Below, one piece after another: positions 25,132 through 34,770 of a stretch of 41,010 nucleotides of DNA (within the stretch, counting starts at the first letter, position 1; every line of letters starts with the position of its first letter). The notes beneath the pieces were generated by a model. The model made no database searches, was not told where the DNA came from, and saw only the letters and a program-made list of their open reading frames with translations. Source of the stretch: Croceibacterium_A sp039920345 (GTDB lineage Bacteria > Pseudomonadota > Alphaproteobacteria > Sphingomonadales > Sphingomonadaceae). The translations under genes were made by a program, and so were the position numbers. The stretch lies in contig JBDSDZ010000037.1 in NCBI GenBank assembly GCA_039920345.1, forward strand, positions 1 to 41,010, read 5' to 3'.

Positions 25132-27630
25132 ATGGGCGGGAAATTTTTCCTCGGGGTGTCCGGACTGGCGCTAGTCTGGCCGCTGCAAGCGCAGGCACAA
25201 GCCGTTATACCGGTGCCACAGACCACGCCTGAGGCGAATTCGCCTGATGGGGCCGCGGTGCCGCTGGCCAGTCCGCAGGACGACGGCGGATTGGGCGAGA
25301 TTATCGTAACGGCCCAGCATATCGAAGAAAGCAGCCAGCGCGCGCCCATCGCGATCGACGTCATTTCGCCCGACGAACTGGTGCGGCAGAATGTGATTCG
25401 CGCCGAAGACCTTTCGCGAACCTCCACTGCGCTCTCGGCGACCGGTAGCACTGGCGGTCCGACCACCGTGTTTTTTGTGAGAGGCGTGGGCAACGCGACA
25501 GTCAATGCCTACTCCGATCCGGCGATTTCGTTCAATTATGACGGTGTCTACATCGGCCGGCCAAGTTCGACCTCGGGGGTGTTCTACGATCTGCAGCGGG
25601 TCGAGGTGTTGAAGGGCCCGCAAGGAACGCTTTACGGACGCAATGCAACTGGCGGCGCGATCAATGTCATCCCCAATCGTCCAAAACTGGGCGACTCATC
25701 GGTCGAATTTTCGCTCGGATACGGCAACTATGACTGGTTGACGGGCCAGGCGGCAGTCAACGTGCCGATTGGCGACGTGGTGGCTGTGCGCGTTTCGGGT
25801 TCGCTCTCCAATCATGACGGATTCCCGACCGACGGAACCGGTAAGCAGGACGAGTATGCCGGGCGCTTGCAGGTCTATGCTGAACCAACCGACCGGCTCA
25901 GCCTGCGTGTCGCAGCCGACGCTTCGCATCAAGGTGGCAGCAGCATAAGCGGGTTCTATCTCGGCCAAGTTAATCCGACCTTCGGCCCGATGGGATTTGC
26001 CGGCTACAGCTACACACCGACGGGGTTTTCGCCGCAGCAAGGGTTGTTTGACCCTGCTTCTAATGCCCTGCTCGCATCGCGCTTCGTCTCCCAGGTCGGA
26101 CGCGCCGGCGCAGTGGTCGATGGTGCCCCGTTCAATGACGACGACTACTGGGGCGTTACGGCAGAACTCAATTATGAAACGGACGCCGGTACGCTGACAG
26201 TCCAGCCAGCCTATCGCGAAGCCCAACTCGCCTATCAGTTCAACGGGGTGTTTCGCGGCGCGTTTTCGGCCGAGAAAGACAAGCAGTCGAGCGTAGAGGC
26301 GCGATGGGCAGGGGACTTTGGCCCGGCCGTGGATTACCTCGTGGGCGGCATCTATTTCGATGAAAAGATCAGCGGCACCGCGCGCTACGACCAGCAAATC
26401 CTGACGCCTTACCAGAGCTTCACAACCAGCACGCAGTCGTGGGCCGGCTTCGGCAAGGTTACCGTTCATCCGACAGAACGGCTCAGCTTCACGGCTGCAG
26501 GTCGATATACGTCGGACGTGAAGTCGTTCGACGGCACGTCCAACGTCTACATCCTGTTTTGCGGCAATCCGGCGCCGCCGCAGGATTTTTGCCCCAATCT
26601 GCCGTTCATTCCCCTGCTCGAGACGGAGCAACAGTTCATCGATTTCTATACATCGCGCGGCATTCCGATCACTCCGGTCCCGCTTTTTGTGCTGCCGCCA
26701 ATTGCGGGCGGATCGCAAACGGCGCCGTTCGTGTTGCGCTCGCCGATTGCGATCGATTCACGGCTCAAGAACAACAAGTTCACATACCGGCTTGCAGCGC
26801 AGTACGACATCACGCCGCGCAGCATGGTCTATGCCAGCTACGAAACCGGCTATCACGCTGGGGGTTTCTCGTTCGCGCGCGGCGTGGAAACCTATCTGCC
26901 CGAGACGATCAACGCGTTCACGTTGGGCAGCAAGAACAGGTTCTTCGGCAACACGCTGCAGGTGAACCTGGAGGCCTTCCTGTGGAAATACAAGAACCAG
27001 CAGTTCAGCCAGTTCGGTTATGACCTGGGCAACCCGCCGACGACCGTTTTTCTGACCCGCAACATCGGTGACAGCACCATCAAGGGTCTGGATCTTGATG
27101 TCGACCTGAAGCCTGCTCGCAACACGCTGCTGTCCGCTTCAGTCCAGTACCTTCACGCGGTGTATGACAGGTTCACCTATTTTGTCCCCAACCAGGGACT
27201 GCCGCCAAACTCGACCTGCGCTTTTGCGCCGACAACCCAGACGGTCAACGGAACGACGCTGGCGCTTTACCAGATCGATTGTTCGGGCAAGACAGGGTTC
27301 AATTCGCCTCGCTGGTCGTTTATCCTCAACGCGGAACAGACGATCCCGTTCGACTCTTTCCGCGTCGTACTTCAGGCTGGTACCCGCTATCGAAGTTCGA
27401 GCTATTCGACTGCTGATTACCTGCCGTTTCTGCAATCGAAGGCCAATTTCGTCAGCGACGCGTCGATTACGTTCAGCGACAATGACGAACGGAAATTTAT
27501 CAGCTTTTACGTGCGCAACATCGAAGACAGCCAGCGTCAGCTGGGCGGCAATATCAACACCGCCAATCTCGTGGTTTCTGCTGTAGAACAGCCGCGAACC
27601 TACGGGGTGCGGATAGGTGGAAGATTTTAG
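25132..27630 (+). CDS. TonB-dependent outer-membrane receptor
   Basis: An 832-residue receptor. A signal peptide (LGVSGLALVWPLQAQAQA) is followed by the plug, which begins GEIIVTAQHIEESSQRAPIA and includes VEVLKGPQGTLYGRNATGGA. The rest is a beta-barrel ending GVRIGGRF, with the terminal Phe expected of outer-membrane proteins. A purine-rich GGGAG stretch precedes the ATG. It heads a plus-strand run: 45 bases later comes the VOC dioxygenase, then the FAD monooxygenase and the FAH hydrolase. Import of the aromatic substrate, or a glycosylated or polymeric form of it, is the likely role; no siderophore genes are near. Confidence 0.93.
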   Translation: MGGKFFLGVSGLALVWPLQAQAQAVIPVPQTTPEANSPDGAAVPLASPQDDGGLGEIIVTAQHIEESSQRAPIAIDVISPDELVRQNVIRAEDLSRTSTALSATGSTGGPTTVFFVRGVGNATVNAYSDPAISFNYDGVYIGRPSSTSGVFYDLQRVEVLKGPQGTLYGRNATGGAINVIPNRPKLGDSSVEFSLGYGNYDWLTGQAAVNVPIGDVVAVRVSGSLSNHDGFPTDGTGKQDEYAGRLQVYAEPTDRLSLRVAADASHQGGSSISGFYLGQVNPTFGPMGFAGYSYTPTGFSPQQGLFDPASNALLASRFVSQVGRAGAVVDGAPFNDDDYWGVTAELNYETDAGTLTVQPAYREAQLAYQFNGVFRGAFSAEKDKQSSVEARWAGDFGPAVDYLVGGIYFDEKISGTARYDQQILTPYQSFTTSTQSWAGFGKVTVHPTERLSFTAAGRYTSDVKSFDGTSNVYILFCGNPAPPQDFCPNLPFIPLLETEQQFIDFYTSRGIPITPVPLFVLPPIAGGSQTAPFVLRSPIAIDSRLKNNKFTYRLAAQYDITPRSMVYASYETGYHAGGFSFARGVETYLPETINAFTLGSKNRFFGNTLQVNLEAFLWKYKNQQFSQFGYDLGNPPTTVFLTRNIGDSTIKGLDLDVDLKPARNTLLSASVQYLHAVYDRFTYFVPNQGLPPNSTCAFAPTTQTVNGTTLALYQIDCSGKTGFNSPRWSFILNAEQTIPFDSFRVVLQAGTRYRSSSYSTADYLPFLQSKANFVSDASITFSDNDERKFISFYVRNIEDSQRQLGGNINTANLVVSAVEQPRTYGVRIGGRF

Positions 27631-27675
27631 TCTCAAGTTGATGCCGCGCAAACAGAGTGAATGGAGCAAAAACGC

Positions 27676-28584
27676 ATGTCTGCCAGAGTGACCGACCTCC
27701 ACTATGTAGGGCTTGCGGTTCCCGACCTCGCCGCCGAACGGGAATTCTTTTCCGAAACCTGGGGGCTGACTGAAGTCGGCGAGGACGATGGGAAGGTTTA
27801 CTTCGCGGCCGAAGGGTCGCCTCATCCCTACGTGATCCGGCTGCGTCAAGACGATCAAAAAAAGACCGACCTGATCGGCTTTTCAGCGGACTCGCGAGCA
27901 GACGTCGACGCCCTGTTCGAGCAAGTCCAGGCGGCGGGCGCAAAGATTATATCCGATCCGGCGGCAGCCGAAGGGCCGGCCGGCGGTTATGCCTTCCGGT
28001 TCTTCGATCCAGATGGTCGAGCGATCGAGGTAATCTGTGATAGCCGCCAGCGCCCGCACCGCGAATTGGCCAAGGGTGAAGCGATCCCCGTGGGCCTTAG
28101 TCACGTGGTCCTGCACTCACCCGACATCGGTCGGCTTGAGACCTTTTATCGCGAGGCACTCGGCTTCCGCCTGTCCGACTGGATTGGGAAGTTCATGGTA
28201 TTCCTGCGCTGTAGTCCTGTGCACCACCGGCTGGCGATCCTTCCTGGGCCGCCCGCGCTGAATCACGTGGCGTTCGATGTTAGTTCGGTTGACGAATTGA
28301 TGCGCGGATTGGCCCGGATGACCGAAAAAGGCGTGAAACTCTCGTGGGGCCCCGGCCGCCATACCGCGGGCAATAACACCTTCACCTATTACCTGACCCC
28401 GAACGGCAATGCGGTGGAATATACATCCGACCTAGAGGACGTTGATGACGAAAACTGGGAGCCCACGGTCTACGAAGCGACACCGGCAATCACCGACCAA
28501 TGGGGAACGGGGCGGATAATCACGGGCAATGTGCCGCATGCCGAGATGACGCCCGACAACGGGCTGTGGCAAGTCCCGGCCTGA
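27676..28584 (+). CDS. VOC-fold (type I extradiol) ring-cleavage dioxygenase
   Basis: A 302-residue two-domain protein with the layout of BphC-type extradiol dioxygenases. The second domain has a complete iron triad: H143 in LSHVVLHS, H197 in LNHVAF and E248 in GNAVEY. The first domain keeps H9 and E118 but lacks the middle ligand, so it is the inactive partner, as in known family members. The reaction would be meta-type cleavage of a catechol or hydroquinone-type ring by Fe(II) and O2. I take the ATG at 27676 (GGAG ten bases upstream); the ATG at 27661 is also possible. It sits between a TonB receptor and an FAD monooxygenase, which could supply its dihydroxylated substrate. Confidence 0.87.
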   Translation: MSARVTDLHYVGLAVPDLAAEREFFSETWGLTEVGEDDGKVYFAAEGSPHPYVIRLRQDDQKKTDLIGFSADSRADVDALFEQVQAAGAKIISDPAAAEGPAGGYAFRFFDPDGRAIEVICDSRQRPHRELAKGEAIPVGLSHVVLHSPDIGRLETFYREALGFRLSDWIGKFMVFLRCSPVHHRLAILPGPPALNHVAFDVSSVDELMRGLARMTEKGVKLSWGPGRHTAGNNTFTYYLTPNGNAVEYTSDLEDVDDENWEPTVYEATPAITDQWGTGRIITGNVPHAEMTPDNGLWQVPA

Positions 28585-28606
28585 GGCTGGCCGGGAGCAC
28601 GCGCGC

Positions 28607-29725
28607 ATGATCGGAAAAACCCTCGTCATTGGTGGCGGCGTTGGAGGAATGAGCGCGGCACTGGCCCTTGCTCGTGCCGGCGTCGAGGTCGAGCTTGTCG
28701 ATTCCGATCCGCAATGGCGAGCCTACGGCGCGGGCCTCAGCATGACGGGCCTGTCGTTGCGGGCCCTTGAAGATCTCGGCTTGCTTGCTGAATTACGCGA
28801 AAAGGGATTTATCGGCGGGGGTATTCGGCTGCGCGGCATCGGCGGCAATGTGATCATGGAAACCCCGCCAGTGGAGCCAGACGCGCCGCCGGTATCGCGG
28901 AGCGGCGGCATCATGCGGCCGGTCCTGCACGAGATCATGTCAAGCAGGGTGCGCGAAAGCGGAATTACCGTAACGCTCGGCACTGAAATATCGCAGTTTG
29001 AGCAGGGTTCGGACGGCGTGAATGTCGCATTCCCCGGCGGCCGCAAAAAGCGTTACGACCTCATCGTCGCTGCGGATGGAATTTCTTCCAAAATTCGCCA
29101 GGCGCTGTTTCCTGCGGCCGCCCCGCCAGCCTTCACCGGCCAGGGCTGCTGGCGTATCGTGGCCGACCGACCGCCCGAAGTTGATCGGGCAGAGATGTTC
29201 CTGGGCGGCCCGGTCAAACTCGGCTTCAATCCTGTTTCACAGGACAAGATGTACGCTTTCATTCTCGAACACGTACCTGACAATCCGTGGTTCGCGCCTC
29301 AAGATCAGCTGGCTCACGTTGCCGACCTGCTCGCGCCGTTTGGCGGCTACGTTCCCACGATCCGGGAGAATCTGGGCGAAGGCTCGATGGTGAATTACCG
29401 TCCGCTCGAATGGGTCCTGCTGCCCGCACCGTGGCATCGGGGCCGCGTCATTCTGATTGGCGATGCGGTTCACGCGACAACCCCTCACATGGCGTCAGGT
29501 GCGGGGCTAGCAGTCGAAGATGGCCTTGCTCTCGCCGAGGAACTCGCGGCGACCGACGACCTGGCGCAAGCCCTGAACGCCTTTACCGAACGCCGCTTCG
29601 AGCGCGCGCGGATGGTCGTCGAGAATTCAGTGCGGATCGGCGAAATAGAAATGAGCGGCGGCAACCAGATGGACGCTAACGCGATGCTTGGCGAAACCAT
29701 GCACAAGCTGCAGCAACCTTACTGA
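28607..29725 (+). CDS. FAD-dependent aromatic monooxygenase
   Basis: A 372-residue single-component flavoprotein hydroxylase. It has the dinucleotide motif VIGGGVGGMSAALALARAG at the N-terminus, the middle motif VAADGISSKIRQ, and the FAD ribityl motif LIGDAVHATTPHM near residue 283. Relatives include salicylate hydroxylase, 3-hydroxybenzoate 6-hydroxylase and 6-hydroxynicotinate monooxygenase. They add oxygen ortho or para to a phenolic OH, sometimes with loss of a carboxylate. The product would be a dihydroxy ring suited to the dioxygenase encoded 22 bases upstream. The next gene, an FAH hydrolase, follows by 13 bases. The exact substrate cannot be told. Confidence 0.9.
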   Translation: MIGKTLVIGGGVGGMSAALALARAGVEVELVDSDPQWRAYGAGLSMTGLSLRALEDLGLLAELREKGFIGGGIRLRGIGGNVIMETPPVEPDAPPVSRSGGIMRPVLHEIMSSRVRESGITVTLGTEISQFEQGSDGVNVAFPGGRKKRYDLIVAADGISSKIRQALFPAAAPPAFTGQGCWRIVADRPPEVDRAEMFLGGPVKLGFNPVSQDKMYAFILEHVPDNPWFAPQDQLAHVADLLAPFGGYVPTIRENLGEGSMVNYRPLEWVLLPAPWHRGRVILIGDAVHATTPHMASGAGLAVEDGLALAEELAATDDLAQALNAFTERRFERARMVVENSVRIGEIEMSGGNQMDANAMLGETMHKLQQPY

Positions 29726-29738
29726 GGAGCAACGGCAC

Positions 29739-30694
<956 letters not shown>

Positions 30695-30698
<4 letters not shown>

Positions 30699-31345
30699 AG
30701 TCCCCGGCGGCGAAGGCCTTCGATGATCAGGTCGACGACAAAGGCCTCGTAGTCGCTGCGAAGTTGCTCCATGTCGGTGCCATCCGGAACGACCAGCTCG
30801 ATCAGTGGTGCGCCTGTCGCGAAGAAATCACTGATCCCGATCACTGCCAGGTGCATGAATAGCGGATCAAACGGACGCAGGGCCCGACTTTCATCGAGTT
30901 CCTGCACCCGGCGATAACTGGCCAAAGGATGGCGATTCCACTCGCGCATCTTCTCGCGCACTTCCGCAGATGTGGCGGAATCCAGCTCTTCAATCATCAA
31001 CCGCTGCATGTGCTTGGCCGAACGCGTGAAGCGGAAGGTAGTGTGAATCATCTCGGCCAGCAGCTCGACCGGATCGCCCTGGTCGGGGAGCGGACGGTTG
31101 GCTTCATTACCGATTTGGTTGGCGACCTCGAACAAGAGGTTCTCGCGGGTTCCGAAATAGTACCGCACCAGCGACGGGTCGGCGTTGGCGCGCCGGGCAA
31201 TTGCGGTGCTGGTGACTTGTGCCGGCGGCAGTTCCTGCAGGAGATCCCTGGCCGCCGTAATCAGACTGTCGCGGCCGACGCCTGACGCTGCAGCGGTTGG
31301 CCTGCCTTTGCCCCGTCGTGCCGGTTTCTTGCGCCCCTCTACCAT
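30695..31345 (-). CDS. TetR family transcriptional regulator
   Basis: A 216-residue regulator. After a basic N-terminus (MVEGRKKPARRGKGRP) comes the helix-turn-helix VTSTAIARRANADPSLVRYY (about 44-63), with the FGTRENLL continuation typical of the family. The C-terminal helical domain would bind an inducer. It lies between the plus-strand receptor-dioxygenase-monooxygenase-FAH run and the divergent MBL-fumarylacetoacetase operon, so it could regulate the latter, the former or both. Direct repeats in the 110-base gap with the MBL gene are candidate sites. Confidence 0.87.
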
Positions 31346-31387
31346 CTGCCGAACTGTTACGCGTTACCATCCACCCCGACAACTGAA

Positions 31388-31412
31388 CTTGCAGCATAAT
31401 ATTCTTGCAGCA
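31388..31412. promoter_or_regulatory. CTTGCAGCA direct repeats, candidate regulator site
   Basis: CTTGCAGCA occurs at 31388-31396 and again at 31404-31412, 16 bases apart, with an AT-rich TAATATT between. The pair lies midway between the divergent TetR and MBL genes. Repeats in phase like this often bind a protein dimer pair. Confidence 0.4.
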
Positions 31413-31455
31413 CAGAATTAGGGCTGTAGGCTTGATGTTCAGGAGAGGAATTCAA

Positions 31456-32439
31456 ATGGCAAACTGGCCTTTCTGCCACGGCGTGCAGGACATCGGCGAC
31501 GGTATCTACGGTTATGTGCAGCCGGACGGGACGTGGGGTTTTTCGAATGCCGGGCTGGTGTCCTCCTGCGGGGAAACACTGCTAATCGACACGCTGATGA
31601 GCGTACCCCTGACGCGAGATATGCTTGCCGATTTCGCCAAAGTTCCTGGCGGCGGCAAGATTGATCGCCTGGTGAATACCCATGCCAACCCTGATCACTT
31701 CTTTGGCAATGGGGTGGTCGAAGGGGCAGAGATAATCTCGACGGCGAAAACGCGCGAAGAGATGGCCCAATTCAACCCGCAGGCGCTCGGTAACCTGTCG
31801 GCAAACTGGCAATCCATGGGCGAAGCTGGTGAATTCCTGTTCGAAACGATGGGCCGAAAGTTCGATTTCAGCGGGGTCGATGCGCTGACTCTACCCGGCA
31901 CCACCTTTGACTCCGCCTTGACCCTCAAGGTGGGCGATAAAACAGTCGAACTGACCGATCTTGGCCCGGCCCACACTGACTCGGACACCATCGCGTGGGT
32001 GGTCGAAGACCGGACCGTCTTCACCGGAGACCTGCTGTTCAACGAAGGCCATCCGATCATCTGGGCCGGACCGTTGGCTAACTGGATTTCAGCCTGTGAT
32101 TTCATTATCGCGCTCGACCCTGCGGTCGTCGTGCCGGGACACGGGCCGATTACTGACGTTTCCTCCGTGCGGAACATGAAGAGTTATTTCGAGCATTTGC
32201 GCGATGAGGCACGCGGCCGCTTCGAAGCCGGAATGGAGTGGCGCGAGGCAGCTCGTGACATCCCGATCAAGGACTATGCCCACTGGACCGATCCCGAGCG
32301 TGTCGTGGCCAACGTCTATTCGCTGTACAAACAGTGGGATCCCGAACTCGCACCGGCCCCGCCGCCAGTCCTGTTCGCCGAGATGAACCGCTACCGCAAG
32401 GAACACGCCGAAATACACGGGTGCGGCCATGTCCATTGA
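31456..32439 (+). CDS. MBL-fold hydrolase with a variant metal motif
   Basis: A 327-residue metallo-beta-lactamase fold protein starting MANWPFCHGVQDIGDGIYGY behind AGGAGAGG. The usual HxHxDH metal motif reads H76-A-N-P-D80-H81, so the second His is Asn78. The remaining ligands are present: H173 in GPAHTDSD, D192 in FTGDLLF and H229 in VPGHGP. Relatives with the THAN-x-DH motif exist as an established MBL subgroup, so the change is probably functional and not decay. No signal peptide, so cytoplasmic. It opens an operon in which every following gene overlaps its predecessor. Lactone, ester or thioester hydrolysis are all possible. Confidence 0.85.
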   Translation: MANWPFCHGVQDIGDGIYGYVQPDGTWGFSNAGLVSSCGETLLIDTLMSVPLTRDMLADFAKVPGGGKIDRLVNTHANPDHFFGNGVVEGAEIISTAKTREEMAQFNPQALGNLSANWQSMGEAGEFLFETMGRKFDFSGVDALTLPGTTFDSALTLKVGDKTVELTDLGPAHTDSDTIAWVVEDRTVFTGDLLFNEGHPIIWAGPLANWISACDFIIALDPAVVVPGHGPITDVSSVRNMKSYFEHLRDEARGRFEAGMEWREAARDIPIKDYAHWTDPERVVANVYSLYKQWDPELAPAPPPVLFAEMNRYRKEHAEIHGCGHVH

Positions 32440-33718
32440 GCTTAACGCGACCCACGATCCCGCGCGGCGAAGTTGGGTCGAAAGCGCCAACACCGAGGGC
32501 TGCGACTTTCCCATCCAGAACCTGCCGTTCGGGGTGTTCGACGACGGCAAGGGGCCGCGCGGCGGGGTCGCGCTCGGTGACTGTATCATCGACGTGTCGG
32601 CGCTGATCAATGCCGGAGCTCTTTCAGGGATAGCGGCACAAGCGGCCGCGGGCCCCAGCTTGCTGCCCTTGTTCGCGCAGTCTCGAGCTGCGGTTTCCGC
32701 ATTGCGTGCCACACTTTCGGACCTTTACCGAGCGGACGGGCAAGCAGATCGCAGCGCAGCGCAGGGCGCCTTGGTGCCAATGGACGCCGCGCAGATGCTC
32801 ATGCCCGCCAAACCGACTGCGTTTACCGATTTCTGCACTTCGTCCGACCATATCCTGCGCATGGCTGCCAATGGCGGGCGCGCCCCGCAACCAGCCTGGG
32901 CAACGCTGCCAGTGGCTTACAACGGACGCGCCAGCTCGCTGGCCGTCAGCGGAACCCCGGTCATCCGGCCCGTGGGCCAGGTCATTATGCCCGGTTCAGA
33001 CACGATGACTGTTGCGCCCGAACCAATGCTCGACTTCGAGCTCGAATTCGCCGCCTGGCTCGGCGGGCCGGTGAACGTGCTTGGTGAAACGGTCGATATG
33101 GGCCGCGCGGACGAGCTGTTGTTCGGCTGCTGCCTGCTCAATGACTGGTCGGCGCGGGGCATCCAGTTCTACGAAATGCTGCTCGGGCCCCACTTGGGGA
33201 AGAGCTTCCTGACATCGATCTCCCCATGGGTCGTGACCATGGAGGCGCTGGCCCCGTTTCGAGTTCCCGGGCGTGGGCGAACATCAGGCGACCCCTCAGT
33301 TCCCGCCTATCTCGACCAGCCGTTCGACCGGCAACTTGGCGGGCTGAATATCGAGCTCACGGCAGAGCTCGATACAGGTTCCAGCCCCACCACAATCGTG
33401 CGGACAAATCTCGCCGAGCTGTTCTGGACGCTTGCGCAGATGGTTGCGCATCAAGCTTCGGGCGGCGCGCCGCTGGAAACGGGCGACCTGATCGCCACGG
33501 GCACTGTCTCGGGTGCCGCCGACGAGGCGCGGGCGTGCCTGGTCGAAATTACCCGGCTGGGCAAAGATCCGCTGACCCTTCCGGACGGGACGACGCGAGT
33601 CATGCTGGAGGATGGTGACACGCTGACTTTGCGCGGGCGCGCCGTTGCCGATGGTTATGTATCTATCGGCTTCGGCCCGTGTAGCGGTACAGTGATGCCG
33701 GCGAGAGGTTCTGCATGA
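32429..33718 (+). CDS. Fumarylacetoacetase-type hydrolase
   Basis: A 429-residue full-length fumarylacetoacetase. The N-terminal domain has WVESANTEGCDFPIQNLPFG, the hallmark of the enzyme. The catalytic core shows D134 and H141 in DFCTSSDHILRM, E204 and E206 in DFELEFAAW, D239 in LLNDWSARGIQ, and LGKSFLTSISPWVV with the active-site Lys. In tyrosine breakdown this enzyme splits fumarylacetoacetate into fumarate and acetoacetate. Here no homogentisate dioxygenase is near, so a related diketo acid from another ring is possible. Its ATG overlaps the MBL stop by 11 bases and its stop overlaps the next gene by 4. Confidence 0.9.
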   Translation: MSIELNATHDPARRSWVESANTEGCDFPIQNLPFGVFDDGKGPRGGVALGDCIIDVSALINAGALSGIAAQAAAGPSLLPLFAQSRAAVSALRATLSDLYRADGQADRSAAQGALVPMDAAQMLMPAKPTAFTDFCTSSDHILRMAANGGRAPQPAWATLPVAYNGRASSLAVSGTPVIRPVGQVIMPGSDTMTVAPEPMLDFELEFAAWLGGPVNVLGETVDMGRADELLFGCCLLNDWSARGIQFYEMLLGPHLGKSFLTSISPWVVTMEALAPFRVPGRGRTSGDPSVPAYLDQPFDRQLGGLNIELTAELDTGSSPTTIVRTNLAELFWTLAQMVAHQASGGAPLETGDLIATGTVSGAADEARACLVEITRLGKDPLTLPDGTTRVMLEDGDTLTLRGRAVADGYVSIGFGPCSGTVMPARGSA

Positions 33719-34770
33719 GCGGCGAGGTAACCACCTGCGGCGACCAGTCTCCCATTCCCGTCAGTGCCCGCGGAAAGCATCTGGTCGTCGACATTCACTG
33801 CCATCTCGGCATTCCCGCCGCCGACGCAATCGTCCAGCAGAAATATCCCGGCCCTCCGCCCGGCATCAACGATTTCACCAGCCAGAAAACGATGGAGGTC
33901 AACCGGGCGCAGTTTGCGGGCATGGGGCGCACTCTCAACACCCTCGACACCCGGCTGGCCGACATGGACCGCCTGGGGATCGACGTGCAAGCGATGTCCC
34001 CCAGCCCCGGCCAGTATTTCTACTACACCGATGCTGACACCGGGCGCGCGGCCGCGCGGGCCGTCAACGACGGAATGGCACAGGCAGTTGCCCAGCATCC
34101 CGACCGCCTTGTCGGCATGGGCACAGTCCCCCTCCAAGAGCCGCGGCTGGCAATCGAAGAGATGCGCCGCTGCGTGCGCGAGCTGGATCTGCGCGGGATC
34201 GAGATCAGCACGAACGTAAACGGCACTGACTTCCACGCCGAAACCCTGCGTCCGTTCTGGGCAGCTGCGGAGGAGCTGGGTGTCCTGATTTTCATTCATC
34301 CGCTCGGGTTCACTCACGGGCAGCGGCTGAGTGAGTTCTACTTCAACAACCTCATCGGCAACCCACTCGAATCGACCCTCGCAGTGGGCCACCTGATCTT
34401 CGGCGGCGTGCTCGACGCGTATCCCGGCCTGAAGATCTGCGTCGCACACGGCGGGGGATACATCCCGGGCTATTGGGGCCGAATGGATCATGGATGGCGG
34501 GCGCGGGCCGATTGCAGCGAGCACTGTCAGCACGAGCCATCGAGCTACTTGCGCAAGCTGTGGCTGGACACGCTGGTGTTCGATCAGGACCAGTTGGACA
34601 GCCTCGTCCGCACTCACGGCGCGGACAAGCTGTGCCTGGGCACTGATTACCCTTTCGACATGGCCGAGCCTGACCCGGTTGGATTTCACGCCCGGCTGGA
34701 CCAAGCGGACAAAGCCAAGATCATGGGTCTTAACGCGGCGGGCCTGCTTGGCCTGGATGTCCGTCCTTGA
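33715..34770 (+). CDS. ACMSD-like amidohydrolase/decarboxylase
   Basis: A 351-residue enzyme of the amidohydrolase superfamily closest in pattern to 2-amino-3-carboxymuconate semialdehyde decarboxylase. Metal ligands: H28 and H30 in VDIHCHL, H195 in FIHP, H245 in AHGGG and D311 in GTDYPFDM. The stretch from GNPLESTLAVGHLIFGGVLD through YPGLKICVAHGGGYIPGYWG is strongly ACMSD-like. Such enzymes decarboxylate ring-opened muconate semialdehydes; a few relatives (for example LigY) cleave C-C bonds. No signal peptide is present, unlike the paralogue at 22669. ATGA overlap with the fumarylacetoacetase gene and TTGA overlap with the MFS gene tie it into the operon. Confidence 0.88.
   Translation: MSGEVTTCGDQSPIPVSARGKHLVVDIHCHLGIPAADAIVQQKYPGPPPGINDFTSQKTMEVNRAQFAGMGRTLNTLDTRLADMDRLGIDVQAMSPSPGQYFYYTDADTGRAAARAVNDGMAQAVAQHPDRLVGMGTVPLQEPRLAIEEMRRCVRELDLRGIEISTNVNGTDFHAETLRPFWAAAEELGVLIFIHPLGFTHGQRLSEFYFNNLIGNPLESTLAVGHLIFGGVLDAYPGLKICVAHGGGYIPGYWGRMDHGWRARADCSEHCQHEPSSYLRKLWLDTLVFDQDQLDSLVRTHGADKLCLGTDYPFDMAEPDPVGFHARLDQADKAKIMGLNAAGLLGLDVRP

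Noticed and set aside
25696..26718. Long minus-strand open frame opposite the TonB receptor
   Set aside because: Antisense shadow of a GC-rich receptor gene, with no binding site or family motif.
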